64,000 nt of DNA. Origin: Mycolicibacterium sp. MU0050 (lineage in GTDB: Bacteria; Actinomycetota; Actinomycetes; Mycobacteriales; Mycobacteriaceae). The notes under the pieces are model-generated. The model ran no database searches. It was not told the origin of the DNA and saw only the letters and a list, made by a program, of their open reading frames with translations. The first letter of the stretch is position 1, and every line of letters starts with the position of its first letter. The stretch is taken from the NCBI RefSeq assembly GCF_963378085.1, contig NZ_OY726395.1, positions 2,914,001-2,978,000 of the forward strand, read 5' to 3'. Below are positions 18,110-25,826 of the stretch, in pieces. A program made the position numbers and the translations under genes.

Positions 18110-18814
18110 ATGCCCGTTGACCTCAGCGAAGTGCGGACGGTGTTGCTGCCCGGCACCGGATCCGACGACGACTACGTCCGTCGCGCATTCGGTCCCGCGC
18201 TGCGCGCCGTCGGCGCGGTGCCGGTCACCCCGGCCCCCGAGCCCGCCCGGCTCATCGACGGCTATCGACGGGCCCTGGACGAGGCGGCGGCGGCGGGACC
18301 GATCGCCGTCGGCGGGGTGTCGTTGGGCGCCGCGGTGGCCCTGGCCTGGGCGCTGGCGCACCCGGACCGCACGGTCGCCGTCCTGGCGGCGCTGCCGGCG
18401 TGGTCCGGTGACCCGAAGGAGGCCCCCGCCGCCGCGACCGCGCGGCTGTCGGCCCACGAACTGCGTCGCGACGGGCTGGCCGCGGCCACGGCGCGGATGC
18501 AGCAGTCCAGCCCGGAGTGGCTCGCCGCGGAGCTGACCCGGTCCTGGGCCGGCCTGTGGCCCGAGCTGCCCGACGCCATGGAGGAAGCCGCCACCTATTA
18601 CGCCCCCACCGCGGCCGAGCTGGCCGGGCTGCGCGCGCCGATGGGCGTGGCGTCGGCGTCCGACGACCCGGTGCACCCCCTGCAGGTCGGCGTCGAGTGG
18701 GTCGAGGCGGCGCCGGTCGCCGCGCTGCGCACCGTCACGCTGGCGCAGATCGGCGCGGACCCGGCGGCGTTGGGCGCCGCCTGCGTGGCGGCACTGGGCG
18801 AGCTGCCCGAGTAG
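18110..18814 (+). CDS. Alpha/beta hydrolase
   Basis: A cytosolic alpha/beta hydrolase fold protein of 234 residues (Rv2695 position). The strand VRTVLLPGTGSDDDYV is followed by the nucleophile elbow GGVSLGAA with Ser near residue 67. A possible acid residue lies in ASASDDPVHP near 185, with the His right after it. The ATG at 18110 is used because the frame upstream holds only low-quality sequence between divergent genes. Substrate unknown. Its stop lies 6 bases from the convergent DUF3710 stop. Confidence 0.78.
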   Translation: MPVDLSEVRTVLLPGTGSDDDYVRRAFGPALRAVGAVPVTPAPEPARLIDGYRRALDEAAAAGPIAVGGVSLGAAVALAWALAHPDRTVAVLAALPAWSGDPKEAPAAATARLSAHELRRDGLAAATARMQQSSPEWLAAELTRSWAGLWPELPDAMEEAATYYAPTAAELAGLRAPMGVASASDDPVHPLQVGVEWVEAAPVAALRTVTLAQIGADPAALGAACVAALGELPE

Positions 18815-18820
18815 CCGGGC

Positions 18821-19597
18821 TCAGCCGCCGGTGATGGTGTTGGTGCTGCGCAGCTGCTGCATGGCCGACACCGACCGGCGCGCGGCCGGCGTCGGGGGCT
18901 GCGGCGGCTCCGAGGTGTCCTGCTGCGCCGCCGGTGCGGCGCCCTGCTGATTGGCCTGGGCCGCCTGCTCGGCCGCGGCCCGCAGCTGGGCGGCCATCGG
19001 CTCGGGCAGCTGGACGGGCAACGGCGTGCGGACGGGCATGGGGGTGTCCCCGCGTCGCACCACCGTGTCCGCCAGCGCATTTCGCGCCTCTTCGACGAGG
19101 GCGGCCATGGTCTCGTGGGTGCCGTTGACCACGCAGCGGATCATCCAGCGGTAGCCGTCGATCCCGATGAAACGAACCGCTCCGGACGCCTCACCGACCA
19201 CCTCGCGGCCCCACGGGCCGGACTCGATGCTGACCTTGGCGCTGTCCTTGCGCAGCGAGTCGGCCAGCTCGCCGGCCACCTCGCGCCACAGCCCGGCGCT
19301 CTTGGGCGCGGCGTAGGCCGCGACGGTGAACCGGCCGTTCGGCGTCACCACCCACACGGCGCTGGGCACGCCGGCTTCGTTCAGCTCGACCTGGACCTGC
19401 CCGGCCTCGGGCATCGGGATGAGCACCGACCCCAGATCCAGGCGCCCGAGCGCCGCCTGCTCCGGGTCGTCGAAGTCCTCGACGTCGAAGGGCCCGTCGA
19501 AGTCGTCCTCGTCGGACCCGGCATCGACCCCAGCCGGGGTCACCTCGTCGCTGCCGACCGGCGCCGTGTCGTCCTGTTTACGTTTACCAAATGCCAT
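18821..19597 (-). CDS. DUF3710 family protein
   Basis: A conserved actinobacterial protein of 258 residues (Rv2696c counterpart). A basic N-terminus ([10 protein letters not shown]) is followed by an acidic low-complexity stretch to about residue 45, a folded DUF3710 domain (about 50-200), and a Gln/Pro/Ala-rich C-terminal tail. No signal peptide or membrane helix is seen. Its ATG overlaps the dut stop as TGATG, so translation is coupled to dut; a GTG three bases upstream is an alternative start. Function is unknown. Confidence 0.82.
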   Translation of the reverse strand: MAFGKRKQDDTAPVGSDEVTPAGVDAGSDEDDFDGPFDVEDFDDPEQAALGRLDLGSVLIPMPEAGQVQVELNEAGVPSAVWVVTPNGRFTVAAYAAPKSAGLWREVAGELADSLRKDSAKVSIESGPWGREVVGEASGAVRFIGIDGYRWMIRCVVNGTHETMAALVEEARNALADTVVRRGDTPMPVRTPLPVQLPEPMAAQLRAAAEQAAQANQQGAAPAAQQDTSEPPQPPTPAARRSVSAMQQLRSTNTITGG

Positions 19598-20061
19598 CAC
19601 AGACTCGCATGTCCTCCAGAGGAACCGTGGCCTCCGTCGCCACGGGTGGTGCCCGCCAACCCGGCCTCGTCGAACGACGTGACCTCGACGAGTTCGGGCA
19701 ATTCCACCCGCTGCACCAGCAGCTGGGCGATGCGGTCACCCCTACGGATCAGGATACGTTCGGTCGGGTCGAGGTTGATCAGCGAAACCTTGATCTCGCC
19801 CCGATAACCGGCGTCGACGGTGCCCGGGCTGTTGACGATCGAAAGACCCACGCGCGCAGCCAAACCCGAGCGCGGATGGATCAGCCCGACCATCCCCTCC
19901 GGAATGGCGACGGCGATGCCGGTGGGCACCAGCGCGCGGTGACCGGGCGCCAGGTCGACGTCTTCGGCGCTGAACAGATCGACCCCGGCGTCGCCGGAGT
20001 GGGCACGCTGCGGCAGTGGAAGCTCGGGGTCCAGGCGAACAACCGCCAGACGAGTGGACAC
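19597..20061 (-). CDS. dut: dUTP diphosphatase
   Basis: Dut hydrolyses dUTP to dUMP and pyrophosphate, keeping uracil out of DNA and feeding thymidylate synthesis. The 154-residue protein has all five trimeric dUTPase motifs, including [34 protein letters not shown] and the C-terminal Gly-rich [11 protein letters not shown] arm that closes over the active site. The GTG at 20061 gives exactly the M. tuberculosis length. It lies 8 bases after a TAGTCT -10 box, so the message is probably leaderless. The DUF3093 gene diverges with only 25 bases between the two start codons. Confidence 0.97.
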   Translation of the reverse strand: MSTRLAVVRLDPELPLPQRAHSGDAGVDLFSAEDVDLAPGHRALVPTGIAVAIPEGMVGLIHPRSGLAARVGLSIVNSPGTVDAGYRGEIKVSLINLDPTERILIRRGDRIAQLLVQRVELPELVEVTSFDEAGLAGTTRGDGGHGSSGGHASL

Positions 20062-20069
20062 GAGGCCAC

Positions 20070-20079
20070 AGACTACCCT
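20070..20079. promoter_or_regulatory. Overlapping divergent -10 boxes of two leaderless promoters
   Basis: On the minus strand TAGTCT (20075-20070) lies 8 bases before the dut GTG. On the plus strand TACCCT (20074-20079) lies 7 bases before the DUF3093 GTG. The two hexamers share bases 20074-20075, so one RNA polymerase bound here should exclude the other. Confidence 0.6.
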
Positions 20080-20086
20080 TGGCCGC

Positions 20087-20569
20087 GTGTCAGAGTCCGG
20101 TGTGACCTCCAAGACGGTGCGGTACCGCGAGCGCCTGTGGGTGCCGTGGTGGTGGTGGCCGCTGGGTTTCGGGTTGGCGGCGATCATTGCCGCGCAGGTC
20201 AATCGGGCCCTCTGGGAGGCCGACGTGCCGCCGTGGATACCGTATGCGGCGCTGTTCGTGGTGGCGGCCGGCGCGTTGTTGTGGCTGGGCCGCGCCGAGG
20301 TGGCGGTGGTCGCCCGGGACGGTCAGGTGGAATTGTGCGCGGGGCGGGCGCATCTGCCGACCAGCGTCATCTCCCGCACCGCGGAGGTCCCGCGCTCGGC
20401 GAAGTCGGCGGCACTCGGGCGACAACTCGATCCGACCGCGTACGTGCTGCACCGCGGCTGGGTGGGACCGATGGTGCTGGCCGTGCTCGACGACCCCGAC
20501 GACCCGACGCCGTACTGGCTGGTCAGCTGCCGGCACCCGGACAAGGTGCTCGCCGCCCTGACCAGTTGA
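20087..20569 (+). CDS. DUF3093 family membrane protein
   Basis: A conserved actinobacterial protein of 160 residues (Rv2698 counterpart). Two membrane helices (about residues 20-40 and 45-65) follow an aromatic [10 protein letters not shown] segment. The remaining soluble part has the DUF3093 pattern with [15 protein letters not shown] and a C-terminal [13 protein letters not shown] block. The GTG start follows a TACCCT box by 7 bases and has no ribosome-binding site. It diverges from dut. Its TGA stop is directly adjacent to the convergent DUF4193 stop. Function is unknown. Confidence 0.82.
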   Translation: MSESGVTSKTVRYRERLWVPWWWWPLGFGLAAIIAAQVNRALWEADVPPWIPYAALFVVAAGALLWLGRAEVAVVARDGQVELCAGRAHLPTSVISRTAEVPRSAKSAALGRQLDPTAYVLHRGWVGPMVLAVLDDPDDPTPYWLVSCRHPDKVLAALTS

Positions 20570-20872
20570 TCAACCCCCGCAGTCGGTGCAGATCATCTCG
20601 CCGTTCTTCTCGCTGGCCAGGCGGCTGCGGTGCTGGACCAGAAAGCAGCTCGAGCAGGTGAACTCGTCGGCCTGCTTGGGGATCACGCGAACGGAGAGTT
20701 CCTCGCCGGACAGGTCCGCCCCGGGGAGTTCGAACGATTCGGCGGTCTCGGTCTCGTCGACGTCGACGACCGCCGACTGAGCCTCGTTGCGGCGCGCCTT
20801 GAGTTCCTCGAGCGAGTCCTCGGAAACTTCGTCGGTCTCGGAGCGCCGCGGCGCGTCATAGTCGGTAGCCAT
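20570..20872 (-). CDS. DUF4193 family zinc-ribbon protein
   Basis: A 100-residue protein (Rv2699c counterpart), highly conserved in actinobacteria. The N-terminal half is acidic and Glu/Ala-rich. The C-terminal half carries two CxxC pairs (CSSC near residue 74 and CTDC near 96) that should bind one zinc ion. The ATG at 20872 has a GGGGAAG ribosome-binding site. A sigma-A-like promoter (TTGGCG, 17 bases, TACAAA) lies at 20948-20920, with a CRP-type palindrome about 75 bases upstream of the predicted start. Function is unknown. Confidence 0.86.
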   Translation of the reverse strand: MATDYDAPRRSETDEVSEDSLEELKARRNEAQSAVVDVDETETAESFELPGADLSGEELSVRVIPKQADEFTCSSCFLVQHRSRLASEKNGEMICTDCGG

Positions 20873-20919
20873 AACTTCTTCCCCTCGTCGTCCCCGTGCG
20901 CAACCTGCTGCAGCAAGGC

Positions 20920-20948
20920 TTTGTACCAGTGCCGAACGCCTGCGCCAA
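20920..20948 (-). promoter_or_regulatory. Sigma-A-like promoter of the DUF4193 gene
   Basis: Read on the minus strand: TTGGCG (20948-20943), 17 bases, TACAAA (20925-20920), with TG one base ahead of the -10 (extended type). Predicted transcription start is near 20913, giving a leader of about 40 bases. Confidence 0.55.
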
Positions 20949-20970
20949 ATGATTCGTGCCCGGATCTGCC

Positions 20971-21004
20971 ATCCCGCAGTGTGATTTGCATCACACTGCG
21001 GGAT
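20971..21004. promoter_or_regulatory. Perfect 15-bp inverted repeat containing a CRP-type site
   Basis: Two 15-base arms (20971-20985 and 20990-21004) are exact reverse complements around the spacer TTGC. The centre reads TGTGA-N6-TCACA, the ideal CRP/FNR-family consensus. It lies between two divergent genes, centred about 72 bases from the predicted cei start and about 75 bases from the predicted DUF4193 start. That position suits class I activation. A terminator is unlikely because transcription leaves the site in both directions. Confidence 0.75.
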
Positions 21005-21047
21005 GATTGTCCGTGATTCCGTTGCGGACCGCACCCACAGGTTGCTC

Positions 21048-21053
21048 TAGAGT
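21048..21053 (+). promoter_or_regulatory. -10 box of a leaderless cei promoter
   Basis: TAGAGT lies 6 bases before the cei GTG (21060), with no ribosome-binding site in between. A CRP-type palindrome is centred about 72 bases upstream of the predicted start. Confidence 0.55.
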
Positions 21054-21059
21054 TCGGGC

Positions 21060-21713
21060 GTGGTCGCACACATCACCGAGGGCACCGCCTTCGACAAGCG
21101 CGGATTACCCTTCCGCCGCCGCAATATCTACCCCGGCGCCATCACCGTGGCCGTCCTGGCGGTCGTCACCGCTCTGGTGTGGATGATCGCGCTGACCCGC
21201 CCGGAGGACGTCCAGCAGGTCGCGGTGTGCAATCCCCCGCCCGTCCCCGCCGACGGCGGCGAGGCGCCCACGCTGGGCGAGCAGGTGTCACGCAGCGAGA
21301 TGGCCGAGGTGATGCCCGCCAGGCTCGCCGAGACCAAGATCAACGTGCTCAACGCCAGTGGCCAGGGCGGCCAGGCCGGCGACGTCGCCGGGGCGCTGCG
21401 CGACCTCGGCTTCGCGCAACCGACGGCCGCCAACGACCCGGTGTACGCCGGGACCCGCCTGACCTGTCAGGGCCAGATCCGCTTCGGCGCCAACGGACGC
21501 GCCGCTGCCGCTGCGGTGTGGCTGGTGGCGCCCTGCACCGAGCTGTTCCAGGACGCGCGCACCGACGACTCCGTCGACCTGGCCATCGGCACCGAATTCG
21601 GCACCCTCACCCACAGCGACGACATCGATGCGGTGCTCGCCGGGTTGCGACCCGACGCCACCGAACCGGCGGACTCGGAACTGCTCGGCAAGATCCATTC
21701 CGCCACCTGCTGA
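21060..21713 (+). CDS. cei: Cell-envelope integrity protein Cei
   Basis: A membrane-anchored protein of 217 residues (Rv2700 counterpart). In M. tuberculosis this protein is needed for envelope integrity and virulence. A basic N-terminus (about residues 15-22) and one membrane helix (about 26-46) are followed by an extracytoplasmic part with a LytR_C-type domain (LAETKINVLNASG near residue 88). Several Cys residues (near positions 59, 137, 157 and at the C-terminus) may form disulfides. The GTG start directly follows a TANNNT box, so a leaderless message is likely. It diverges from DUF4193 across a CRP-type palindrome. Confidence 0.88.
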   Translation: MVAHITEGTAFDKRGLPFRRRNIYPGAITVAVLAVVTALVWMIALTRPEDVQQVAVCNPPPVPADGGEAPTLGEQVSRSEMAEVMPARLAETKINVLNASGQGGQAGDVAGALRDLGFAQPTAANDPVYAGTRLTCQGQIRFGANGRAAAAAVWLVAPCTELFQDARTDDSVDLAIGTEFGTLTHSDDIDAVLAGLRPDATEPADSELLGKIHSATC

Positions 21714-21717
21714 GAGC

Positions 21718-22578
21718 TCACTCCGACAGCGGGGCGAGCCCCCCGAGCCGCCGCAACGCGCCGTGCAACTGCTCGGCGACGCCGGGCGCGCTGGCGATGA
21801 CCAGCCCGGTCCCCCGCCCCCGCTCGGGCAGCTGCACCACCGCGCCAGCCTCGGCGGCGATCAGCGCCCCGGCCGCCCAGTCCCACGCCTGCAGCCCGTG
21901 CTCGTAATACGCGTCGAGTCCGCCCGCGGCCACCAGGCACAGATCCAGGGCCGCCGAGCCGATCCGCCGGATGTCGCGCACCGCCGGCAGCAGCCCGGTC
22001 AGCAGCCGGGCCTGCTGCTCCCGCCGGCGCGCCGAGTAGGCGAATCCGGTGCCCGTCAGCGCCATGCCCAGCTCCGAGACCGCGCTGCAGCGCAACGCCC
22101 GGGTGCCGCCCGGGCCGGCCACGCGGGCGCCCGAACCTATTGCCGCCGAATAGATCTCGCCGGTCGAGACATGCGCGACGGCCCCCGCAACCGAAACCCC
22201 GTCGACCTGCGCGGCCACCGAGACCGCATAGGCCGGGATCCCGTAGACGAAGTTCACCGTGCCGTCGATGGGATCGAGCACCCAGGTCACCGTCCCCGGC
22301 GCGACCGGCTGCGCGGGACCGCCGCCCTCCTCGCCGAGGACCGCGTCGTCGGGCCGCAGTTCGGCCAGCCGGGCCCGCAGCAGCGCCTCGGTCTCGGTAT
22401 CGACGATGGTGACCGGGTCGGTCGGCTCGCTCTTGGTCGCGACGGCGTCCGGGGACGGCGTCGTGGCGAAGACCTCGGCGCGGCGCGTCCGCACGAACTC
22501 GGCGGCCTCGGCGGCCAACGCCTCGGCCACCTCTCGTAGTGTCACGACGTCCTGACCGGGCGGCAGCGCAGCGTTCAT
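21718..22578 (-). CDS. suhB: Inositol monophosphatase family protein SuhB
   Basis: A Mg2+-dependent phosphatase of 286 residues that releases myo-inositol from inositol-1-phosphate, feeding phosphatidylinositol and mycothiol synthesis. The metal-binding motifs are visible: GEEGG near residue 82, WVLDPIDGTVNF near 105, and WDWAAGALIAAEAG near 235. The ATG at 22578 is used; the frame upstream has no further similarity. It diverges from ppgK with about 80 bases between the starts and converges with cei (4-base gap). Inositol-1-phosphate as the true substrate is known for the M. tuberculosis protein and inferred here. Confidence 0.92.
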   Translation of the reverse strand: MNAALPPGQDVVTLREVAEALAAEAAEFVRTRRAEVFATTPSPDAVATKSEPTDPVTIVDTETEALLRARLAELRPDDAVLGEEGGGPAQPVAPGTVTWVLDPIDGTVNFVYGIPAYAVSVAAQVDGVSVAGAVAHVSTGEIYSAAIGSGARVAGPGGTRALRCSAVSELGMALTGTGFAYSARRREQQARLLTGLLPAVRDIRRIGSAALDLCLVAAGGLDAYYEHGLQAWDWAAGALIAAEAGAVVQLPERGRGTGLVIASAPGVAEQLHGALRRLGGLAPLSE

Positions 22579-22614
22579 CACCGTTCCATCGCAACACATC
22601 CCCCACCGAAGCAC

Positions 22615-22620
22615 TATGTT
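22615..22620 (+). promoter_or_regulatory. Likely -10 box of the ppgK promoter
   Basis: TATGTT would place the transcription start near 22627 and leave a 30-base leader containing the AAGGAG ribosome-binding site. No good -35 is seen. Confidence 0.4.
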
Positions 22621-22656
22621 TGAACCGCTGAGCGCCACGCCGTCAAAGGAGCCGCC

Positions 22657-23448
22657 ATGACCGCGCACGACCCCGGCCCCGCACCCAATCACGGGTTCGG
22701 CATCGACATCGGCGGTAGCGGCGTCAAGGGCGGCATCGTCGACCTCGACACCGGCACGCTCGTCGGCGAACGCTTCAAGCTGGCCACCCCGCAACCCGCC
22801 ACCCCGGTCGCGGTGGCCGAGACCGTCGCCGCCGTCGTCGCCCACTTCGGCTGGACCGGACCGTTGGGCGTGACCTACCCGGGCGTGGTGACCGAGGGCA
22901 TCGTGCGCACCGCCGCCAACGTCGACGACGCCTGGCTGGGAACCAACGTCGCCGAGGTGTTCAGCAAGGCGCTCGGCGGCCGGTCGGTCACCGTGCTCAA
23001 CGACGCCGACGCCGCCGGCCTGGCCGAGGAGCGCTTCGGCGCGGGCCGCGACAACACCGGCGTGGTGGTGTTGCTGACGTTCGGCACCGGGATCGGCTCG
23101 GCCGTGATCCACAACGGACTGTTGCTGCCCAACACCGAGTTCGGTCACCTCGAAGTCGACGGCAAGGAGGCCGAACACCGGGCCGCGTCGTCGGTCAAGG
23201 AGCGCAAGGGGTGGTCCTACGAGCGCTGGACCAAGGAGGTCACCAAGGTGCTCGTGGCCGTGGAGAACGCCATCTGGCCGGACCTGATCATCGTCGGCGG
23301 CGGGATCAGCCGCAAAGCCGACAAGTGGGTCCCGCTGCTCACCAACCGCACCCCCGTCGTGGCGGCGGCGCTGCAGAACACCGCGGGCATCGTCGGGGCC
23401 GCAATGGCCGCGCACGGCGACGGGACGGGCTCGCCGCGCGTGGTGTGA
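22657..23448 (+). CDS. ppgK: Polyphosphate glucokinase
   Basis: PpgK phosphorylates glucose to glucose-6-phosphate using inorganic polyphosphate (or ATP) in the cytosol. The 263-residue protein is a ROK/hexokinase-type actin fold with the phosphate-binding loop [10 protein letters not shown] near residue 18, the catalytic-Asp motif LNDADAAG near 115 and FGTGIGSAV near 140. The Lys-rich [13 protein letters not shown] segment is typical of polyphosphate-using members. AAGGAG lies 5 bases before the ATG. The gene sits between suhB and sigA as in M. tuberculosis (Rv2702). Confidence 0.95.
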   Translation: MTAHDPGPAPNHGFGIDIGGSGVKGGIVDLDTGTLVGERFKLATPQPATPVAVAETVAAVVAHFGWTGPLGVTYPGVVTEGIVRTAANVDDAWLGTNVAEVFSKALGGRSVTVLNDADAAGLAEERFGAGRDNTGVVVLLTFGTGIGSAVIHNGLLLPNTEFGHLEVDGKEAEHRAASSVKERKGWSYERWTKEVTKVLVAVENAIWPDLIIVGGGISRKADKWVPLLTNRTPVVAAALQNTAGIVGAAMAAHGDGTGSPRVV

Positions 23449-23493
23449 CGCGCGGATTTCCTTGCTCGGCGCGGCGGATGGGCGCACTGTCGT

Positions 23494-23499
23494 TACAAT
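23494..23499 (+). promoter_or_regulatory. Likely -10 box of the sigA promoter
   Basis: TACAAT is a near-consensus -10 lying about 130 bases before the sigA start. The -35 region is GC-rich and unconvincing. A long leader of about 125 bases would result. Confidence 0.45.
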
Positions 23500-23630
23500 G
23501 GTCGATGGCGGCCGCCCAACGAATAGCGGTGAAGCTCCGAACAGAGACTGACGCCGACATTCCAGATGCCGACGCTTGTGGTGGCGCATGCCCTGCCCAC
23601 TGACGAGCAAGCACGATCGAAAGGGTGTAC

Positions 23631-25079
23631 GTGGCAGCGACGAAAGCAACCCCGGCAACCGATGAGCCGGTGAAGCGCACCGCCACCAAAGCCTCCACCT
23701 CAGGCACCGCGGCCAAGCGCGCGCCCGCCAAGCGGGCCACCAAGGCCACCAAGGCCGCCGGCGCGGCCAAGCCCGCGAAAGCGGCGCCCCGCAAGGCGGC
23801 CGCCAAGGCCGGTGCGACCACTCGCGGTCGGGCCAAGAAGGCGACGGCCGGCGCGGTCGACACGGCGGGGGCCGCCGACGATCTCGACACCGACGTCGAC
23901 GAGCTCGACGCCGAGCCCGGCGACCTCGAGGCCGACGCCGACCTGGAGGTGGCGGACGACCTCGAGGAGCTCGAGGACGACGACGAGGACTCCGCCGGTA
24001 CCGCGACCGCCAAGAAGCCCAAGGCGGCCAAGGACGACGACGCCGAGGATGACGAGATCTCCGAGCCCTCGGAGAAGGACAAGGCCTCCGGCGACTTCGT
24101 CTGGGACGAGGAGGAGTCCGAGGCGCTGCGGCAGGCCCGCAAGGACGCCGAGCTCACCGCGTCGGCCGACTCGGTGCGCGCCTACCTCAAGCAGATCGGC
24201 AAGGTGGCGCTGCTCAACGCCGAGGAGGAGGTCGAGCTCGCCAAGCGCATCGAGGCCGGCCTGTACGCCACCCAGCTGATGGCCGAACTGGCGGAGAAGG
24301 GCGAGAAGCTGCCCGCCGCCCAGCGCCGCGACATGCAGTGGATCTGCCGCGACGGCGATCGCGCCAAGAACCACCTGCTGGAGGCCAACCTGCGCCTGGT
24401 GGTGTCGCTGGCCAAGCGCTACACCGGCCGCGGGATGGCGTTCCTGGACCTCATCCAGGAAGGCAACCTGGGCCTGATCCGCGCGGTCGAGAAGTTCGAC
24501 TACACAAAGGGCTACAAGTTCTCCACGTACGCCACCTGGTGGATCCGCCAGGCCATCACCCGCGCCATGGCCGACCAGGCCCGCACCATCCGTATTCCGG
24601 TGCACATGGTCGAGGTGATCAACAAGCTCGGCCGGATCCAGCGCGAGCTGCTGCAGGACCTGGGTCGCGAGCCCACGCCCGAAGAGCTGGCCAAGGAAAT
24701 GGACATCACGCCGGAGAAGGTGCTGGAGATCCAGCAGTACGCGCGTGAGCCGATCTCCCTGGACCAGACCATCGGTGACGAAGGCGACTCACAACTCGGC
24801 GATTTCATCGAGGACAGCGAAGCCGTCGTCGCCGTCGACGCGGTGTCGTTCACGCTGCTGCAGGACCAGCTGCAGTCCGTCCTGGAAACGCTGTCCGAAC
24901 GCGAGGCGGGCGTGGTGCGGTTGCGGTTCGGCCTGACCGACGGCCAGCCCCGCACCCTCGACGAGATCGGCCAGGTCTACGGGGTCACCCGCGAGCGGAT
25001 CCGCCAGATCGAGTCGAAGACCATGTCGAAGTTGCGGCACCCCAGTCGCTCTCAGGTACTGCGCGACTACCTGGACTAG
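23631..25079 (+). CDS. sigA: Primary sigma factor SigA
   Basis: The housekeeping sigma-70 factor, 482 residues, directing RNA polymerase to most promoters. After a long N-terminal extension, regions 1.2 to 4.2 are all present: [15 protein letters not shown] (1.2), the region 2 core [32 protein letters not shown] and the region 4 helix-turn-helix [16 protein letters not shown]. The extension has a Lys/Ala-rich basic stretch (about residues 5-70) followed by a strongly acidic stretch (about 75-150). The GTG at 23631 gives a start like the M. tuberculosis protein; a GTG six bases upstream is an alternative. Gene order ppgK-sigA is conserved. Confidence 0.97.
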   Translation: MAATKATPATDEPVKRTATKASTSGTAAKRAPAKRATKATKAAGAAKPAKAAPRKAAAKAGATTRGRAKKATAGAVDTAGAADDLDTDVDELDAEPGDLEADADLEVADDLEELEDDDEDSAGTATAKKPKAAKDDDAEDDEISEPSEKDKASGDFVWDEEESEALRQARKDAELTASADSVRAYLKQIGKVALLNAEEEVELAKRIEAGLYATQLMAELAEKGEKLPAAQRRDMQWICRDGDRAKNHLLEANLRLVVSLAKRYTGRGMAFLDLIQEGNLGLIRAVEKFDYTKGYKFSTYATWWIRQAITRAMADQARTIRIPVHMVEVINKLGRIQRELLQDLGREPTPEELAKEMDITPEKVLEIQQYAREPISLDQTIGDEGDSQLGDFIEDSEAVVAVDAVSFTLLQDQLQSVLETLSEREAGVVRLRFGLTDGQPRTLDEIGQVYGVTRERIRQIESKTMSKLRHPSRSQVLRDYLD

Positions 25080-25087
25080 GACGCGCG

Positions 25088-25441
25088 CTACAGCGGCGCA
25101 AACCGGCCGTCGGCCTCCGGCAGGTACGGGGTGATCATTCTCACGGCCGCGGCCGGCAGCGGGCCGTACAGGTGCGGGAAGAGCATCGCGTCGGGGTCGC
25201 CGGGCACGCCCGGTTCCCAACGCAGCGGCGCGTCGAGCTTTTCCGGATTCAGGTACAGCAGTACCAGATCGGTCCGGCCGGCATAGAGCCGGTTGGCGGG
25301 CAGATGAACCTGCTCAGGCGTGGAGAGATGGACGAAACCCGCCTCCTGCAGCGACGGCGGCCGGTACTGCCCGCCCGGGGGAACCGCGGACCAGTCGGAC
25401 GCCGAACAGATGTGCACCAACGCGCCGCTACTCTCGGACAT
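25088..25441 (-). CDS. DUF952 family protein
   Basis: A 117-residue cytosolic protein of the DUF952 family. Diagnostic blocks are FVHLSTPEQV, the ANRLYAGRTDLVLLYLN strand and FPHLYGPLPAAAV. The ATG at 25441 has a weak GGGG-type site upstream. It converges on sigA with only 8 bases between the stops and diverges from the small zinc protein gene. M. tuberculosis carries a RidA-family gene at this position instead. No biochemical function is known. Confidence 0.82.
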   Translation of the reverse strand: MSESSGALVHICSASDWSAVPPGGQYRPPSLQEAGFVHLSTPEQVHLPANRLYAGRTDLVLLYLNPEKLDAPLRWEPGVPGDPDAMLFPHLYGPLPAAAVRMITPYLPEADGRFAPL

Positions 25442-25573
25442 GACCCCAGCGTGCCGCACCGGCACGCCGGACCGAAGGTGAGACGCGACACACCGGTGAA
25501 CGCCGGGGGAACAACGCCCGATCGCCGTACGTCTGACAGAGTAGAGACAAGCAAGGCAAGGAACGGAGGCGCC

Positions 25574-25765
25574 ATGACCGCAACGCTGACCAGTCCCGAA
25601 CTGACCCGGGCTGACCGCTGCGACCGCTGCGGAGCTGCCGCCCGCGTACGCGCGACGCTCCCCTCCGGAGCCGAGCTGCTCTTCTGCCAGCATCACGCCA
25701 ACGAGCACGAGGCCAAGCTGATCGAACTCGCCGCGGTGCTGCAAACCAGCGCCACCGAGCTGTAA
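25574..25765 (+). CDS. Small DUF7455-type zinc-ribbon protein
   Basis: A 63-residue protein. The cysteine pair in DRCDRCG (residues 16-19) and the FCQHH segment near residue 38 could bind one metal ion. The rest is a short beta strand with an acidic, Glu-rich helix. A GGAGG ribosome-binding site lies 5 bases before the ATG. Similar small proteins are common in mycobacteria near sigA/sigB and are annotated as DUF7455. Function is unknown. It lies 61 bases ahead of the YihY gene on the same strand. Confidence 0.78.
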   Translation: MTATLTSPELTRADRCDRCGAAARVRATLPSGAELLFCQHHANEHEAKLIELAAVLQTSATEL

Positions 25766-25826
25766 CGGCCATCTTCGAAAGTCGCGCTTCGCAGATTCAC
25801 CCGGAGTCAGGAATGCTGGTCTGGTC

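Noticed and set aside
20971..21004. The inverted repeat read as a transcription terminator
   Set aside because: It lies between divergent genes, so no transcript should end there, and its core is an exact CRP-type site.
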